From positions 62,001-126,000 of the forward strand of contig NZ_LGJH01000160.1 of assembly GCF_001298105.1 (NCBI RefSeq): DNA of 64,000 nt, read 5' to 3'. The notes below the pieces were generated by a model. The model had not been told where the DNA came from. It did not search any database and saw only the letters and a program-made list of their open reading frames with translations. This document shows positions 55,911 through 64,000 of this stretch, in pieces; within the stretch, counting starts at the first letter, position 1; every line of letters starts with the position of its first letter. The stretch is from Novosphingobium sp. ST904. GTDB taxonomy: Bacteria > Pseudomonadota > Alphaproteobacteria > Sphingomonadales > Sphingomonadaceae. Both the position numbers and the translations under genes were made by a program.

Positions 55911-56569
55911 CCGCGGCGGTAAAGTTCGCCGTCTTCGACTGCGACGGTACCCTGGTCGACGGGCAGGCACCGATCTGCGAGGCGATGGAAGCGAGTTTCG
56001 CCCGCTTCGGCCTGCCCGCTCCCTCGCGCGGCCTGATCCGCCGCGCGGTGGGCCTGTCGTTGCCGCAGGCGATCCGGCAGCTCCTGCCCGATAGCGGCGA
56101 AGAGCAGCAAAATGCGATGGCGGAAGCCTACAAGGTCGCATTCCGACAGGCACGAGAGGAAGGGCGCGTCTCGCAACCGCTGTTTCCCGGCATCGAGGAC
56201 TGCCTGCGCACTCTTCACGCGCGCGGATGGACGCTTGGCGTGGCCACCGGCATGTCGGACCGGGGCCTGGGCCACTGCCTTGCGGCCAACGGCATTTCCG
56301 ACCTCTTCGTCACGCTCCAGACGGCAGATCGCCACCCCTCCAAGCCGCATCCCGCGATGCTGGAGGAAGCACTGTTCGATGCGGGCGCCCTGCCCGGCGA
56401 AACGGTGATGATCGGTGACACCGCCTATGACATGAAGATGGCGAAAGCCGCCGGAACCCGCGCCGTCGGCGTGGACTGGGGCTATCACCACCCGCGCGAA
56501 CTGACCGAGGCCGGCGCCGAGAAGGTCGTCGCAGCGCCGGGCGAACTTGCGGAGTACCTCCTGGCATGA
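55907..56569 (+). CDS. HAD-superfamily phosphatase (phosphoglycolate phosphatase-like)
   Basis: This 220-residue HAD-IA enzyme starts at a GTG that overlaps the previous stop. It has the DCDGTLVDGQ nucleophile motif (Asp11, Asp13), the GVATGMSDRG motif II and GDTAYDMKMAKAAGTRAVGVDWGYH motif IV. Substrate may be 2-phosphoglycolate or another small phosphate ester. It sits in a chain of overlapping genes. Confidence 0.88.
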   Translation: MTAAVKFAVFDCDGTLVDGQAPICEAMEASFARFGLPAPSRGLIRRAVGLSLPQAIRQLLPDSGEEQQNAMAEAYKVAFRQAREEGRVSQPLFPGIEDCLRTLHARGWTLGVATGMSDRGLGHCLAANGISDLFVTLQTADRHPSKPHPAMLEEALFDAGALPGETVMIGDTAYDMKMAKAAGTRAVGVDWGYHHPRELTEAGAEKVVAAPGELAEYLLA

Positions 56570-56775
56570 CCGAACAAGACCCGGCGAGGGCCCGCTTCGC
56601 CACCATCCAGCTCGTGCGTATCTTCGGCGTCGCCTGCGTGATCGCGGGCATGGCGATCGGCGCCGAAAAGCTCGCCGCGCCGCTCTGGCTTGGATACCTC
56701 CTGATCGCCAATGGACTGATCGACGTGTTCGTCATCCCCAAGGTGCTGGCGCGCAAGTGGCGGAGCCCGAAATGA
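56566..56775 (+). CDS. Small membrane protein of unknown function
   Basis: This 69-residue protein has two membrane helices (VRIFGVACVIAGMAIGA and LWLGYLLIANGLIDVFVI) and a basic end. The ATG overlaps the HAD stop, and its stop overlaps the ATP12 start, so it is translationally coupled to both. The function is unknown. Confidence 0.8.
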   Translation: MTEQDPARARFATIQLVRIFGVACVIAGMAIGAEKLAAPLWLGYLLIANGLIDVFVIPKVLARKWRSPK

Positions 56776-57470
56776 AGCGCTTCTACAAGGAGGCCTCGAC
56801 CGGCGAGACCGAAGGTGGGCAGGCGTGGCGCGTGCTGCTGGATGGCCGACCGATCAAGACCGCCGGCGGCCGCCCCCAGGTCGTGCCGACAAGGGCGCTC
56901 GCGGATGCGCTTGCCGCCGAGTGGGCGGCGCAAGGCGAACAGATCGACGCGCGGACCTTCCATTTGCGCGATCTGGCCGACTTTGCCGTGGATGCTGTTT
57001 CGGACGACCGCGAGCAGACGATCCGCGATCTCCTGCCTTATGCCGAGACGGACACGCTCTGCTACCGCGCCGAGCCGGGCGAGGCATTTCACGAGCGCCA
57101 GTTGGCCGTGTGGGAGCCCCTGCTCGCCGAAGCGGAAACCCGCTACGACGTGCACTTCACGCGGGTCTCCGGAATCATTCCCAAGCCACAGCCGGCCGAG
57201 ACGCTGGCCCGCATCGAACTCGCCCTAGCCGCCGAGAGCGACTTCTCGCTGGCCGCGCTCAAGATGCTCTCCAGCCTCGCCGCCTCGCTGGTGATCGCCA
57301 TGGCTGCGATCCGGCCGGGCGCCGATGCGGAAGCGCTGTGGAAAGCCGCCAACCTGGAAGAAGACTGGCAAGTCGAGCTCTGGGGCGAAGACTGGGAAGC
57401 CGCCGAGCACCGCGCCGCGCGCTTCGAGGCGTTCAAGCTGGCCATGCGACTGGCAGAACTTTCGAGGTAG
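56772..57470 (+). CDS. ATP12-family F1-ATPase assembly chaperone
   Basis: ATP12 binds the alpha subunit during F1 assembly in mitochondria and in alphaproteobacteria. The 232-residue protein has MKRFYKEASTGETEGGQAWRVLLDGRPIKTAGGRPQVVPTRALADALAAEWAAQ and the C-terminal block AAAEHRAARFEAFKLAMRLAEL. The start at 56772 (ATGA overlap) is used, because the open frame upstream reads as a small membrane gene in another frame. It ends the crcB-rluC-HAD-membrane-ATP12 run. Confidence 0.92.
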   Translation: MKRFYKEASTGETEGGQAWRVLLDGRPIKTAGGRPQVVPTRALADALAAEWAAQGEQIDARTFHLRDLADFAVDAVSDDREQTIRDLLPYAETDTLCYRAEPGEAFHERQLAVWEPLLAEAETRYDVHFTRVSGIIPKPQPAETLARIELALAAESDFSLAALKMLSSLAASLVIAMAAIRPGADAEALWKAANLEEDWQVELWGEDWEAAEHRAARFEAFKLAMRLAELSR

Positions 57471-57532
57471 GCACAGGACGCCGGGGCCTGCCCCGGGCTT
57501 CATGGCGCCCCCTTCGCTGCTATTCCAAAGAA

Positions 57533-57564
57533 AAGACCGCCCCGGACTAACCGGAGCGGGTCTT
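57533..57564 (-). terminator. Imperfect terminator hairpin after the beta-barrel gene
   Basis: On the minus strand AAGACCCGCTCCGG and CCGGGGCGGTCTT form a slightly imperfect stem with a five-base loop, then TTCTTT. It lies about 50 bases after the beta-barrel stop. Confidence 0.6.
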
Positions 57565-57612
57565 CCGAACGGTGCACGGCGTTGCCTCCGCGCGGTCCCG
57601 TTCTTCTTGAGA

Positions 57613-58170
57613 TCAGAACTTCACGCCGAGACCGGCGAGGCCGTAATGACGGCTGAAGCCCTGTTCGTAGTTCGAATAGTTGTACTCGACCTTGCCGAAC
57701 AGGTTGCCGCCGAAGTTGTGCTCGAAGCCGGCACCGAGACGGAAACCGTCAAGGTTCGTGCCGTCGCTGTCCTTGTTGGTGCCATCGGTATAGATCACGC
57801 GCAGGCGGGCATTGGTGTAGCCGCCGAGGACGTAGAGCTTGCTGGTTTCGCCAACGTTGGTGCCGATGCGGGCAACAGCGGCAAGGTCGCGCCCGGCGCG
57901 GACGCAGAGCTTGTCACCCAGAGCGATGACGTCGCGTGCGCATTCCTTGGTCGTGCTGTCCGATACGCTCGCCTGGATACCGAAGAACAGCGCTTCACGA
58001 ACCGGGAAGTCGTAACCGGCAGCAACGCCGTAAGTGAGGCCTTCCGACGAACCGCCGTCGATCGAAACGCTGTCGAGGCCGGTCTGTGCCTGAACGTAGG
58101 CCTGCGCATTGGCGGCGGCCGGAACGGCGAAAAGGGCGGCGGCAGCGCCGAGAAGGGCGATCTTGTTCAT
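57613..58170 (-). CDS. Outer-membrane beta-barrel protein (OmpA/porin-like)
   Basis: This 185-residue protein has a signal peptide (MNKIALLGAAAALFAVPAAANA) and eight predicted beta strands (GLTYGVAAGYDFPV, LYVLGGYTNARLRVIY, LFGKVEYNYSNYE, GLAGLGVKF), with a C-terminal phenylalanine as in outer-membrane barrels. Two cysteines (ECARDVIALGDKLCV) may form a disulfide. It is an opacity-protein-like small barrel with unknown cargo. A low-GC region with a Pho-box-like sequence lies upstream. Confidence 0.88.
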   Translation of the reverse strand: MNKIALLGAAAALFAVPAAANAQAYVQAQTGLDSVSIDGGSSEGLTYGVAAGYDFPVREALFFGIQASVSDSTTKECARDVIALGDKLCVRAGRDLAAVARIGTNVGETSKLYVLGGYTNARLRVIYTDGTNKDSDGTNLDGFRLGAGFEHNFGGNLFGKVEYNYSNYEQGFSRHYGLAGLGVKF

Positions 58171-58543
58171 GCGTATGCTCCTGCATTCTGTTTGCCCCGC
58201 GGCATTCGTGGCGGCGGGATCGGGGGGCCGAATACAGGGCCGGGAAACCGGTTCAATACAGATGCTTGCACAGCATCGTCATAAAACTGTCATTGTGACA
58301 TGACAGCCACAACCAGAAACTCGAAAAACAAGGTAAAGTAACGGAAATCCGCCTTTTGCACGCACTATTGTAAAATCGGAAACCGCGACAGAAAATTAAA
58401 TCTTCAATAGCCCTTTAAAACGCGCACGGACGATCCCAAGATGCACAATACCTTACAGATATTGTCATTTTCGGAAAGATTCCGCGCAGAGTCCCGCGTT
58501 TTCAGGACGAACTCTTCGTGCGCAATCCTTGAAACCGGCGTCT
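58171..58543. promoter_or_regulatory. AT-rich intergenic region with a Pho-box-like element
   Basis: This 373-base region has no gene I can support. It holds TCGTCAT (58276-58282), four A, then CTGTCAT (58287-58293), two heptamers on an 11-base period as in PhoB boxes (CTGTCAT-N4-CTGTCAT), with two mismatches in the first. CTGTCAT also pairs with ATGACAG (58300-58306) as a 20-base dyad. The element reads rightward, away from the beta-barrel start (58170), so its target is uncertain. The rest (58310-58500) is AT-rich with no clear promoter. Confidence 0.45.
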
Positions 58544-58556
58544 TCAGGCGCCGGAT
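58531..58556. terminator. Hairpin at the end of the Mla operon
   Basis: CCGGCG and CGCCGG pair across TCTTCAGG around 58534-58553, overlapping the stop codon of the last operon gene (minus strand). A few T follow on that strand. Weak but well placed. Confidence 0.4.
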
Positions 58557-59227
58557 TTCACCCATGCAGCAACGTCCTTTGCCACGACGTTGGCAGCCTG
58601 ATTGATAGCCGGCCCGATGAGGGCGGCTTCCGGCTTGATGCCCGGCACCACCGATTCGAACCGCTTGGTCACGATCGGCCCGTTGCGTTCGGTACGGATT
58701 GCATCGAAGCGCACGACGACCGAGGAAGTGGCGACGTCGTAGCCCATGTCGAGCAGGCGCCCGCCGATCAGGGTCTTGCCGGTGACCTCGAAATCGCCGC
58801 CTTCGACCACGAGCTGCCCGGTATCGGCACGCAGCGTTTCAGCCAACAGCGAGCGGAACTGGCGGCTCGGCTTCTCGATCCACCAGGCATCCTTGAGATA
58901 GGACATGCTCGACGCATCTATCCTTACCGGAACCCGCAGCACATCGAGGCTGCGATCCGCCTCAGGGTCCAGCACGACGATGGCATCGGTAATCCGCCCC
59001 GTGGCCTGCGACCCCGCGGGAGCCTTGTCCTGCGGAGTGAGACGGAACAGCAGCTCGGGCGGCTTGGGCGCGAGGCTGATGCAACCGGAAAGCGCCAGTG
59101 CCGCCACGGCCGCTAGCGCGCCGCCGAAAATCGGGGTCTTGTGCCGGAGCTTCATCGCGGTTCCCATCGTCTTTCCCGTTTTCTTCTTCCCGGCCGAAGC
59201 ACGCCCGTTCACGACTGGCGCACTCAT
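58544..59227 (-). CDS. ABC-type lipid transport auxiliary lipoprotein (PqiC/LetC-like)
   Basis: This 227-residue (or 203 from a later ATG at 59155) protein has a lipobox (AALALSGCISL) and the domain of ABC transport auxiliary lipoproteins (ELLFRLTPQDKAPAGSQATGRITDAIVVLDPEADRSLDVLRVPVRID). It should sit at the outer membrane as an acceptor for lipids moved by the MlaD part. The start at 59227 overlaps the mlaD stop (ATGA), though the ATG at 59155 fits a lipoprotein signal better. It ends the four-gene operon. Confidence 0.85.
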   Translation of the reverse strand: MSAPVVNGRASAGKKKTGKTMGTAMKLRHKTPIFGGALAAVAALALSGCISLAPKPPELLFRLTPQDKAPAGSQATGRITDAIVVLDPEADRSLDVLRVPVRIDASSMSYLKDAWWIEKPSRQFRSLLAETLRADTGQLVVEGGDFEVTGKTLIGGRLLDMGYDVATSSVVVRFDAIRTERNGPIVTKRFESVVPGIKPEAALIGPAINQAANVVAKDVAAWVKSGA

Positions 59228-60162
59228 GGCTTGTAGGTGGGCAGCTTCTGCCCCTTGATGAGGGCGCCCGCGCCCTGCTCGTCGATCTTCTCGGTCACAC
59301 TGCGCAGCGCCTTGCTGGTGGCGCGCAGATCGCGGATCGCGGCTTCGGCGGCAGGAAGCGTCTGCTGCGATACCTGGTCGAAGGCAGGCTGCGCATGCTG
59401 GAGCGTCTGGTCGAGGGTCTCCATCGACTTCTGCGCAGCGCCCAGCGTCTCGCGAAGCTGGGCCGCCAGCGAATTACCCTGATCGCCCAGCAGGCTGTCC
59501 GCCTTGCCTGCCACGCCCTCGAACGCGACCAGCGTTCTGGTGGCCTGGTTCAGCGTTCCCTGAAGTTCCGCCAGCGTCTGCTTCATCTGCGGCGTCGCGG
59601 CCGAGAGATCCTTCGTCATCTTGTCGGTATTCTTGAGAATGCCGGTGATGGAACGGCGGTTCTCTTCGGACATCAGCAGGTTGAGGTTCTCTGTCAGCGT
59701 CGCCAGCCGTTCGAGCAGCAGCGGCGCGTTGGAGAGGATTTCACCCAGGCCGCCGCGCTTGGTCGGGATCACGGGCACGCCTTCCGGGCCGGGCTCGGTC
59801 AGCAGCGGCGCGCCCTTCACGGCGCCTTCGAGCTGGATGTCGGCAACGCCGGTGAAGCTGCCCTGGATCGTGGCAGTGGTGCCGACGGTGACGGGCACCT
59901 TCTTGTCCACCTTCACGCGCACGCGAATGAAGCTGGGGTCCTGCGGCCAGAGTTCGATCTCCTTGATCTGCCCGACCGGCACGCCCGCGTAATCGACGCC
60001 GGAACCCTTGGCGAGCCCGTCGACCGACTGCTTGAAGAAGATGTCATACTCGTTTCGCGCGGTGTCGTTGATCCGCGCGATCCAGATGATGAACGCCGCC
60101 AGCGTCGCCAGCAGCACCAGCGTGACGGCTCCGACCCATATGTGATTGGCCCGTGTTTCCAT
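59224..60162 (-). CDS. MCE-domain lipid transport protein (MlaD family)
   Basis: This 312-residue protein has an N-terminal membrane anchor (VGAVTLVLLATLAAFIIWI), an MCE domain (about 38-115, YDIFFKQSVDGLAKGSGVDYAGVPVGQIKEIEL) and a long helical tail with many Gln/Leu heptads (about 150-300). It links the inner-membrane ABC permease to the envelope lipid pathway. It lies between the ATPase gene and the lipoprotein gene. Confidence 0.93.
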   Translation of the reverse strand: METRANHIWVGAVTLVLLATLAAFIIWIARINDTARNEYDIFFKQSVDGLAKGSGVDYAGVPVGQIKEIELWPQDPSFIRVRVKVDKKVPVTVGTTATIQGSFTGVADIQLEGAVKGAPLLTEPGPEGVPVIPTKRGGLGEILSNAPLLLERLATLTENLNLLMSEENRRSITGILKNTDKMTKDLSAATPQMKQTLAELQGTLNQATRTLVAFEGVAGKADSLLGDQGNSLAAQLRETLGAAQKSMETLDQTLQHAQPAFDQVSQQTLPAAEAAIRDLRATSKALRSVTEKIDEQGAGALIKGQKLPTYKP

Positions 60163-60172
60163 GCTGTGTGCC

Positions 60173-61087
60173 CTATGCCCCGCTTTCGTTGGTAGTATTC
60201 AGGGTCGGCGCCTCGGGGGCGGGACCGTCCTGCGCGACCGGCGCGTCATGCTGCATCGAAATCTCGTCCTTCGCGCCGAGCGCGGCACGGCCGCGCGGGC
60301 CGTTGAAGTATTCCTGTATCCACGGGTGATCGAGCGCGAGAAGTTCGGGGATCGTACCCACGGCGATCACCTGCTTGTCCGCCAGCACCGCCACGCGGTC
60401 GCAGATGGCGTGAAGCGTGTCGAGATCGTGCGTGATGAGGAACACCGTCAGGCCGAGCGTGTCGGCCAGTTCGCGCGTCAGACCGTCGAAAGCGGCCGCA
60501 CCGATCGGATCCAGGCCCGCGGTCGGCTCGTCGAGGAACAGCAGTTCAGGGTCGAGCGCCAGCGCCCGCGCGAGGCCGGCGCGCTTCTTCATGCCGCCCG
60601 AAAGCTCGTTCGGATACTTGAAGGCCGATTCCTCGGCCAACCCGGCGAGGCGCACCTTGAAACGGGCGATCTCGCTGCGCAGGGTATCGTCGATCTCGGG
60701 ATAGAACTGCTTGAGCGGCACTTCCACGTTCTCGCCCACGGTCAGGGTCGAAAACAGGGCCCCTCCCTGGAACAGCACGCCCCAGCGCGAGCGCAAGTCG
60801 ATCCCTTCCTCGTCGGTGGAATCGCCCATGCGGTGGCCGAGCACGGTGATCTCGCCCTCGGCAGGCTGCTGCAGGCCGATGATCGAGCGCATCAGCACCG
60901 ATTTGCCGGTGCCCGAACCACCGACGACGCCGAGAATTTCGCCCCTGCGGACCTTGAGCGAGAGATCGTCGTGAATGACATGCTCGCCAAAGACGTTGCG
61001 CAGCCCCTCGACGACGATGGGAAATTCGTCGGCGGGATTGTCGCCCGGCATGGGCCGTTCGGCCTCGAGGCTTGCGGTTTCGCTCAT
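60173..61087 (-). CDS. ABC transporter ATP-binding protein (MlaF family)
   Basis: This 304-residue ATPase has Walker A GVVGGSGTGKSVLMRSI, the signature LSGGMKKRAGLARAL and Walker B LLFLDEPTAGLD, with the H-loop LITHDLD. It powers the MlaE-type permease. Its ATG overlaps the permease stop (ATGA). The acidic and Pro-rich tail (SMQHDAPVAQDGPAPEAPTLNTT) is variable. The start at 61087 is preferred because upstream sequence in frame belongs to the permease gene. Confidence 0.93.
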   Translation of the reverse strand: MSETASLEAERPMPGDNPADEFPIVVEGLRNVFGEHVIHDDLSLKVRRGEILGVVGGSGTGKSVLMRSIIGLQQPAEGEITVLGHRMGDSTDEEGIDLRSRWGVLFQGGALFSTLTVGENVEVPLKQFYPEIDDTLRSEIARFKVRLAGLAEESAFKYPNELSGGMKKRAGLARALALDPELLFLDEPTAGLDPIGAAAFDGLTRELADTLGLTVFLITHDLDTLHAICDRVAVLADKQVIAVGTIPELLALDHPWIQEYFNGPRGRAALGAKDEISMQHDAPVAQDGPAPEAPTLNTTNESGA

Positions 61088-62198
61088 TGCCAGCCGATCT
61101 TGGTGAAGAAGATGGCGAAGAAGGCGTCGAGCACGATCACCGTGAAGATCGCCGTGACCACCGCCTGGGTAGTGCGCGCGCCGACTTCCTCTGCGTTGGA
61201 GGTCACCTGCATGCCCTGATAGCAACCGGCGAGCGCGACGATCAGCGCAAAGACCGGCGCTTGATCAGCCCGACCCACACATCGGTGATCGGCACCACTT
61301 CCTGGGTGCGCTGAAGGAAGGTCCAGAACGGAATGTCGAGCGCGAAATTGGCGATGAAGGCGCCGCCGATGATCGCAAGAACGGTGGAATAGAATCCCAG
61401 CAGCGGCATCATCAGCATCGCCGCCAGCACCCGCGGAACAACCAGCGCCTGCATCGGCGAAACGCCGATGGTGCGCATGGCGTCCACTTCCTCGGTCAGC
61501 TTCATCGTGCCGATCTGCGCGGCGAAGGCCGACCCGGATCGCCCCGCGACCATGATTGCGGTCATCAGAATGCCCAGTTCGCGCATCGCAAGGCGGCCGG
61601 TGAGGTTGATGGTGTAGATTTCCGCACCGAACTGCGCGAGCTGCACCGCGCCCTGCTGGGCGATGACGATGCCGATCAGGAAGCTCATCAACCCGATGAT
61701 CCACAGCGAGTTGATGCCCACATGCTGCATGTGATGCACCAGCGCCGTGCCGCGCAGCCGCGAGGGATGGCGGATGGCGGTGCCCAGCGCCGAGATCAGT
61801 TCGCCGAGGAAACCCACCGAGCGGATCAGCCCGTGCCCCCAGCCGACCACGAGATCGCCGAGTTCGCCCACCGTGCGCAGCAGCAGCGGCTGCTCCGGTT
61901 CGATGTCCGCCTCTTCCTCCGGCACTTTGCCGATGGCGGCGAACAGGCGTTTCGCCTGCTCGCTCTGGCCGATCACTTCGAGGTCATGCTCGCTGGCATA
62001 GCGGCAGACGAGCCAGGCGCCGGTCGTGTCGATATCGGTTACGCCGGACATGTCCACACGGGCGAACGGCCCGTGCAGCGCGGCCAGCTTGGCCCCGAGG
62101 TTACCCAGCGAATGAACGCGCAAGGGCCCCTTCAGCGCCACGGTCTGGACGCCATCCTGGTCGCTTTCCGACAGAGTGAATTCAGCCCATTCCCGCAT
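61084..62198 (-). CDS. STAS-MlaE fusion, ABC lipid transporter permease (one frame break)
   Basis: This protein of about 371 residues fuses an N-terminal STAS domain (about 1-95, VALKGPLRVHSLGNLGAKLAALHGPFARVDMSGVTDIDTTGAWLVC), the place of a separate MlaB, to a MlaE permease (VGINSLWIIGLMSFLIGIVIAQQGAVQL, GRSGSAFAAQIGTMKLTEEVDAMRTIGVSPMQALVVPRVLA). The frame breaks near 61259, where AAGCGCC (minus strand) should be AAGGCGCC. This restores KAPVFALIVALAGCYQGMQVTSNAEEVGARTTQAVV. It leads the Mla operon. Confidence 0.92.
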
Positions 62199-62371
62199 GT
62201 GCGCTCGTATTGGGGGAAAATGCCTGTACCGGCAAGGGGTTCCCCCGGTGCGGCAGATTGTTCATTTCGCAATTGCAACCGTAGTGGAGCAATCTGCCTC
62301 GCGCGCGCATCTGCGCGGGTGAACTTACGGAGACTTGCGCGCGAAGCGCCGCACTGGCAAAGCGCCGCGCC

Positions 62372-64000
62372 ATGACCGACACTCCAGAAACCGCACCCGA
62401 AGGCACCCTCGAAGCTGGGCCCGAATCTGGGCTGGCCAAGACCTTCGACCCCGCCCAGATCGAGGCGAAGTGGTACCAGCATTGGGAAAGCGAAGGGCTG
62501 TTCCGCCCCGAGCGCGCCGACGCGCAGCCGTTCACCATCGTGAACCCGCCGCCGAACGTTACCGGCTCGCTCCACATCGGCCACGCGCTGGACAATACGC
62601 TGCAGGACATCGTGATCCGTCACGAGCGCCTGAAGGGCAAGGACGCTCTCTGGGTGGTCGGCACCGACCATGCCGGCATCGCCACCCAGATGGTGGTCGA
62701 GCGCCAGATGGAGGCGAAACAGGACAAGCGCGCGAATTACACGCGTGAACAGTTCATCGAGAAGGTCTGGGAGTGGAAGGCCGAATCCGGCGGCACCATC
62801 ACCGGTCAGCTGCGCCGCCTCGGCTGCTCGATGGACTGGAGCCGCGAGCAGTTCACGATGGATCCGCACTTCACCAAGGCCGTGGTCAAGGTCTTCGTGG
62901 ACCTGCACAAGCAGGGCCTGATCTATCGCGACAAGCGCCTGGTGAACTGGGACCCGAAGTTCCGCACCGCCATTTCCGACCTTGAGGTCGAAACGCGCGA
63001 GACCAACGGCCACTTCTGGCACATCAAGTATCCGCTTTCGGACGGTTCGGGCCACATCCACGTCGCCACCACCCGCCCGGAAACGATGCTGGCCGACATG
63101 GCCGTGGCGGTTAATCCCGAGGACGAGCGCTACAAGGAACTGCTGGCGCGCGGCGCCACCGTCACCCTGCCGCTCACCGGCCGCGAGATTCCCATCGTCG
63201 CGGACGAGCACGCCGATCCCGAACTGGGCTCGGGCGCGGTGAAGATCACCCCGGGTCATGACTTCAACGACTTCGAGGTGGGCAAGCGCGCGGGCTTCAA
63301 GGCCGGTGACATGCTCAACATGCTCGATGCCGATGCCAAGGTCTGCCAGACGCAGGACGGCCTCGTGCCTTCGCAGTTCATCGGCATGGACCGCTTCGAG
63401 GCGCGCAAGGCGATCGTCCAGTTCCTCGAAGACGACGGCCTGCTCGAAAAGGTCGAGGACCGCGTGATCCAGACCCCGTTCGGCGACCGCAGCGGCGTGG
63501 TGATCGAACCCTGGCTGACCGATCAGTGGTACGTCGATGCGCAGACGCTGGCCGGCCCGCCGCTGGAAGCCGTCCGCTCCGGCGCGATCGAGATCGTCCC
63601 GAAAAGCTGGGAAAAGACCTTCTTCAACTGGATGGAAAACATCCAGCCCTGGTGCGTCTCGCGTCAGCTCTGGTGGGGCCACCGCATTCCGGCGTGGTTC
63701 AGCGAGGACGGCGAGATCTTCGTCGCCGAAACCGAAGAAGAAGCACAGGCACAGGCCGGCAACAAGAAGCTGACCCGCGACGAGGACGTCCTCGACACCT
63801 GGTTCTCCTCCGCGCTCTGGCCTTTCGCCACGCTCGGCTGGCCCGATGAAGACGCCCCGCTGCTGAAGAAGCATTACCCGAACGACCTGCTGGTTTCCGG
63901 CTTCGACATCCTGTTCTTCTGGGATGCGCGCATGGCCATGCAGGGCATTCACTTCATGAAGGAAGTGCCGTGGAAGCGGCTCTACCTCCATGGGCTGGTG
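62372..64000 (+). CDS. valS: Valyl-tRNA synthetase, N-terminal part (cut by window edge)
   Basis: ValRS charges tRNA-Val. The visible 543 residues run without a break and contain the class I HIGH motif (PPNVTGSLHIGHALDNTLQDI), the editing domain (VATTRPETMLADMAVAVNP, GSGAVKITPGHDFNDFEVGKR), and part of the Rossmann body (WCVSRQLWWGHRIPAW, DVLDTWFSSALWPFATLGWP). The KMSKS loop lies beyond the edge. A short Ala/Glu/Pro-rich head of about 20 residues precedes the family sequence. The start is the ATG at 62372, divergent from the Mla operon. Confidence 0.95.
   Translation, partial: MTDTPETAPEGTLEAGPESGLAKTFDPAQIEAKWYQHWESEGLFRPERADAQPFTIVNPPPNVTGSLHIGHALDNTLQDIVIRHERLKGKDALWVVGTDHAGIATQMVVERQMEAKQDKRANYTREQFIEKVWEWKAESGGTITGQLRRLGCSMDWSREQFTMDPHFTKAVVKVFVDLHKQGLIYRDKRLVNWDPKFRTAISDLEVETRETNGHFWHIKYPLSDGSGHIHVATTRPETMLADMAVAVNPEDERYKELLARGATVTLPLTGREIPIVADEHADPELGSGAVKITPGHDFNDFEVGKRAGFKAGDMLNMLDADAKVCQTQDGLVPSQFIGMDRFEARKAIVQFLEDDGLLEKVEDRVIQTPFGDRSGVVIEPWLTDQWYVDAQTLAGPPLEAVRSGAIEIVPKSWEKTFFNWMENIQPWCVSRQLWWGHRIPAWFSEDGEIFVAETEEEAQAQAGNKKLTRDEDVLDTWFSSALWPFATLGWPDEDAPLLKKHYPNDLLVSGFDILFFWDARMAMQGIHFMKEVPWKRLYLHGLV

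Noticed and set aside
62199..62371. T-box or attenuator for valS
   Set aside because: No T-box sequence or leader peptide was found, and T-boxes are rare in alphaproteobacteria.
62132..63991. 619-residue open frame opposite valS
   Set aside because: valS on the plus strand is complete in frame with clear motifs, so this is a shadow.
1..64000. tRNA or rRNA genes, CRISPR arrays, prophage, or insertion sequences
   Set aside because: I read the gaps on both strands and saw no cloverleaf with T-loop, no regular spaced repeats and no transposase or integrase. Weak cases could be missed by eye.

Overview
The window is chromosomal DNA of a high-GC alphaproteobacterium. The gene families point to Sphingomonadales, with Novosphingobium or a close relative the best guess. 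The signs are a Caulobacter-type Cpa/Tad pilus locus, a single-zinc-finger MucR regulator, an APH-fold homoserine kinase next to ispH and rnhA, an ATP12 chaperone, a GatCAB amidotransferase, a large TonB-dependent receptor and several small secreted proteins of sphingomonad type. No rRNA, tRNA, CRISPR array, prophage or insertion sequence is visible. The genus is inferred from gene content, not measured.

Layout. 1-6.3 kb: end of an unidentified gene, a ClC chloride transporter, a secreted CocE/NonD hydrolase and a DUF3857/transglutaminase-like exported protein. 6.3-10.9 kb: class II DAHP synthase and a large M16 peptidase. 11-14.8 kb: a co-oriented run of NifU-type Fe-S protein, tsaB, rimI, mucR, fur and plsC. 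14.8-18 kb: a lipoprotein, then ispH-thrB-rnhA. 18-23 kb: a secreted unknown protein, a FUSC exporter-like protein, a YegP-like small protein, and an operon of an alpha/beta hydrolase and an FAD oxidoreductase. 23.1-30.5 kb: cpaA-B-C-D-E-tadB-tadC, with no cpaF between cpaE and tadB. 30.6-32.9 kb: an SDR dehydrogenase, a TetR regulator and mtnP. 33.4-38.8 kb: a TonB-dependent receptor, a sulfotransferase-like protein and a TPR-aspartyl/asparaginyl hydroxylase. 38.8-48.2 kb: small secreted proteins, clpB, an NTF2-like protein, a second large M16 peptidase and two tandem secreted paralogues. 48.2-53.2 kb: gatCAB, two FKBP isomerases and rpsU. 53.4-57.5 kb: a low-complexity collagen-like/acidic protein, then the tightly overlapping run crcB-rluC-like-HAD phosphatase-small membrane protein-ATP12. 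57.6-62.2 kb: an outer-membrane beta-barrel and a four-gene Mla-type lipid ABC transporter operon. 62.4-64.0 kb: start of valS, cut by the window edge.

How the genes fit together. Most of the window is housekeeping: isoprenoid, shikimate and threonine synthesis, translation fidelity, protein folding and envelope lipid transport. The accessory parts are the Tad pilus locus, the TonB receptor/sulfotransferase/hydroxylase group and several exported proteins of unknown function.

Sequence quality matters for any reader. About fourteen places need a one-base correction to restore a full-length protein. Every one is a missing base, mostly a shortened homopolymer, and they hit essential genes such as ispH (twice). 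They look like consensus errors in the assembly rather than real pseudogenes. I give each affected gene as a single full-length locus and mark the break.
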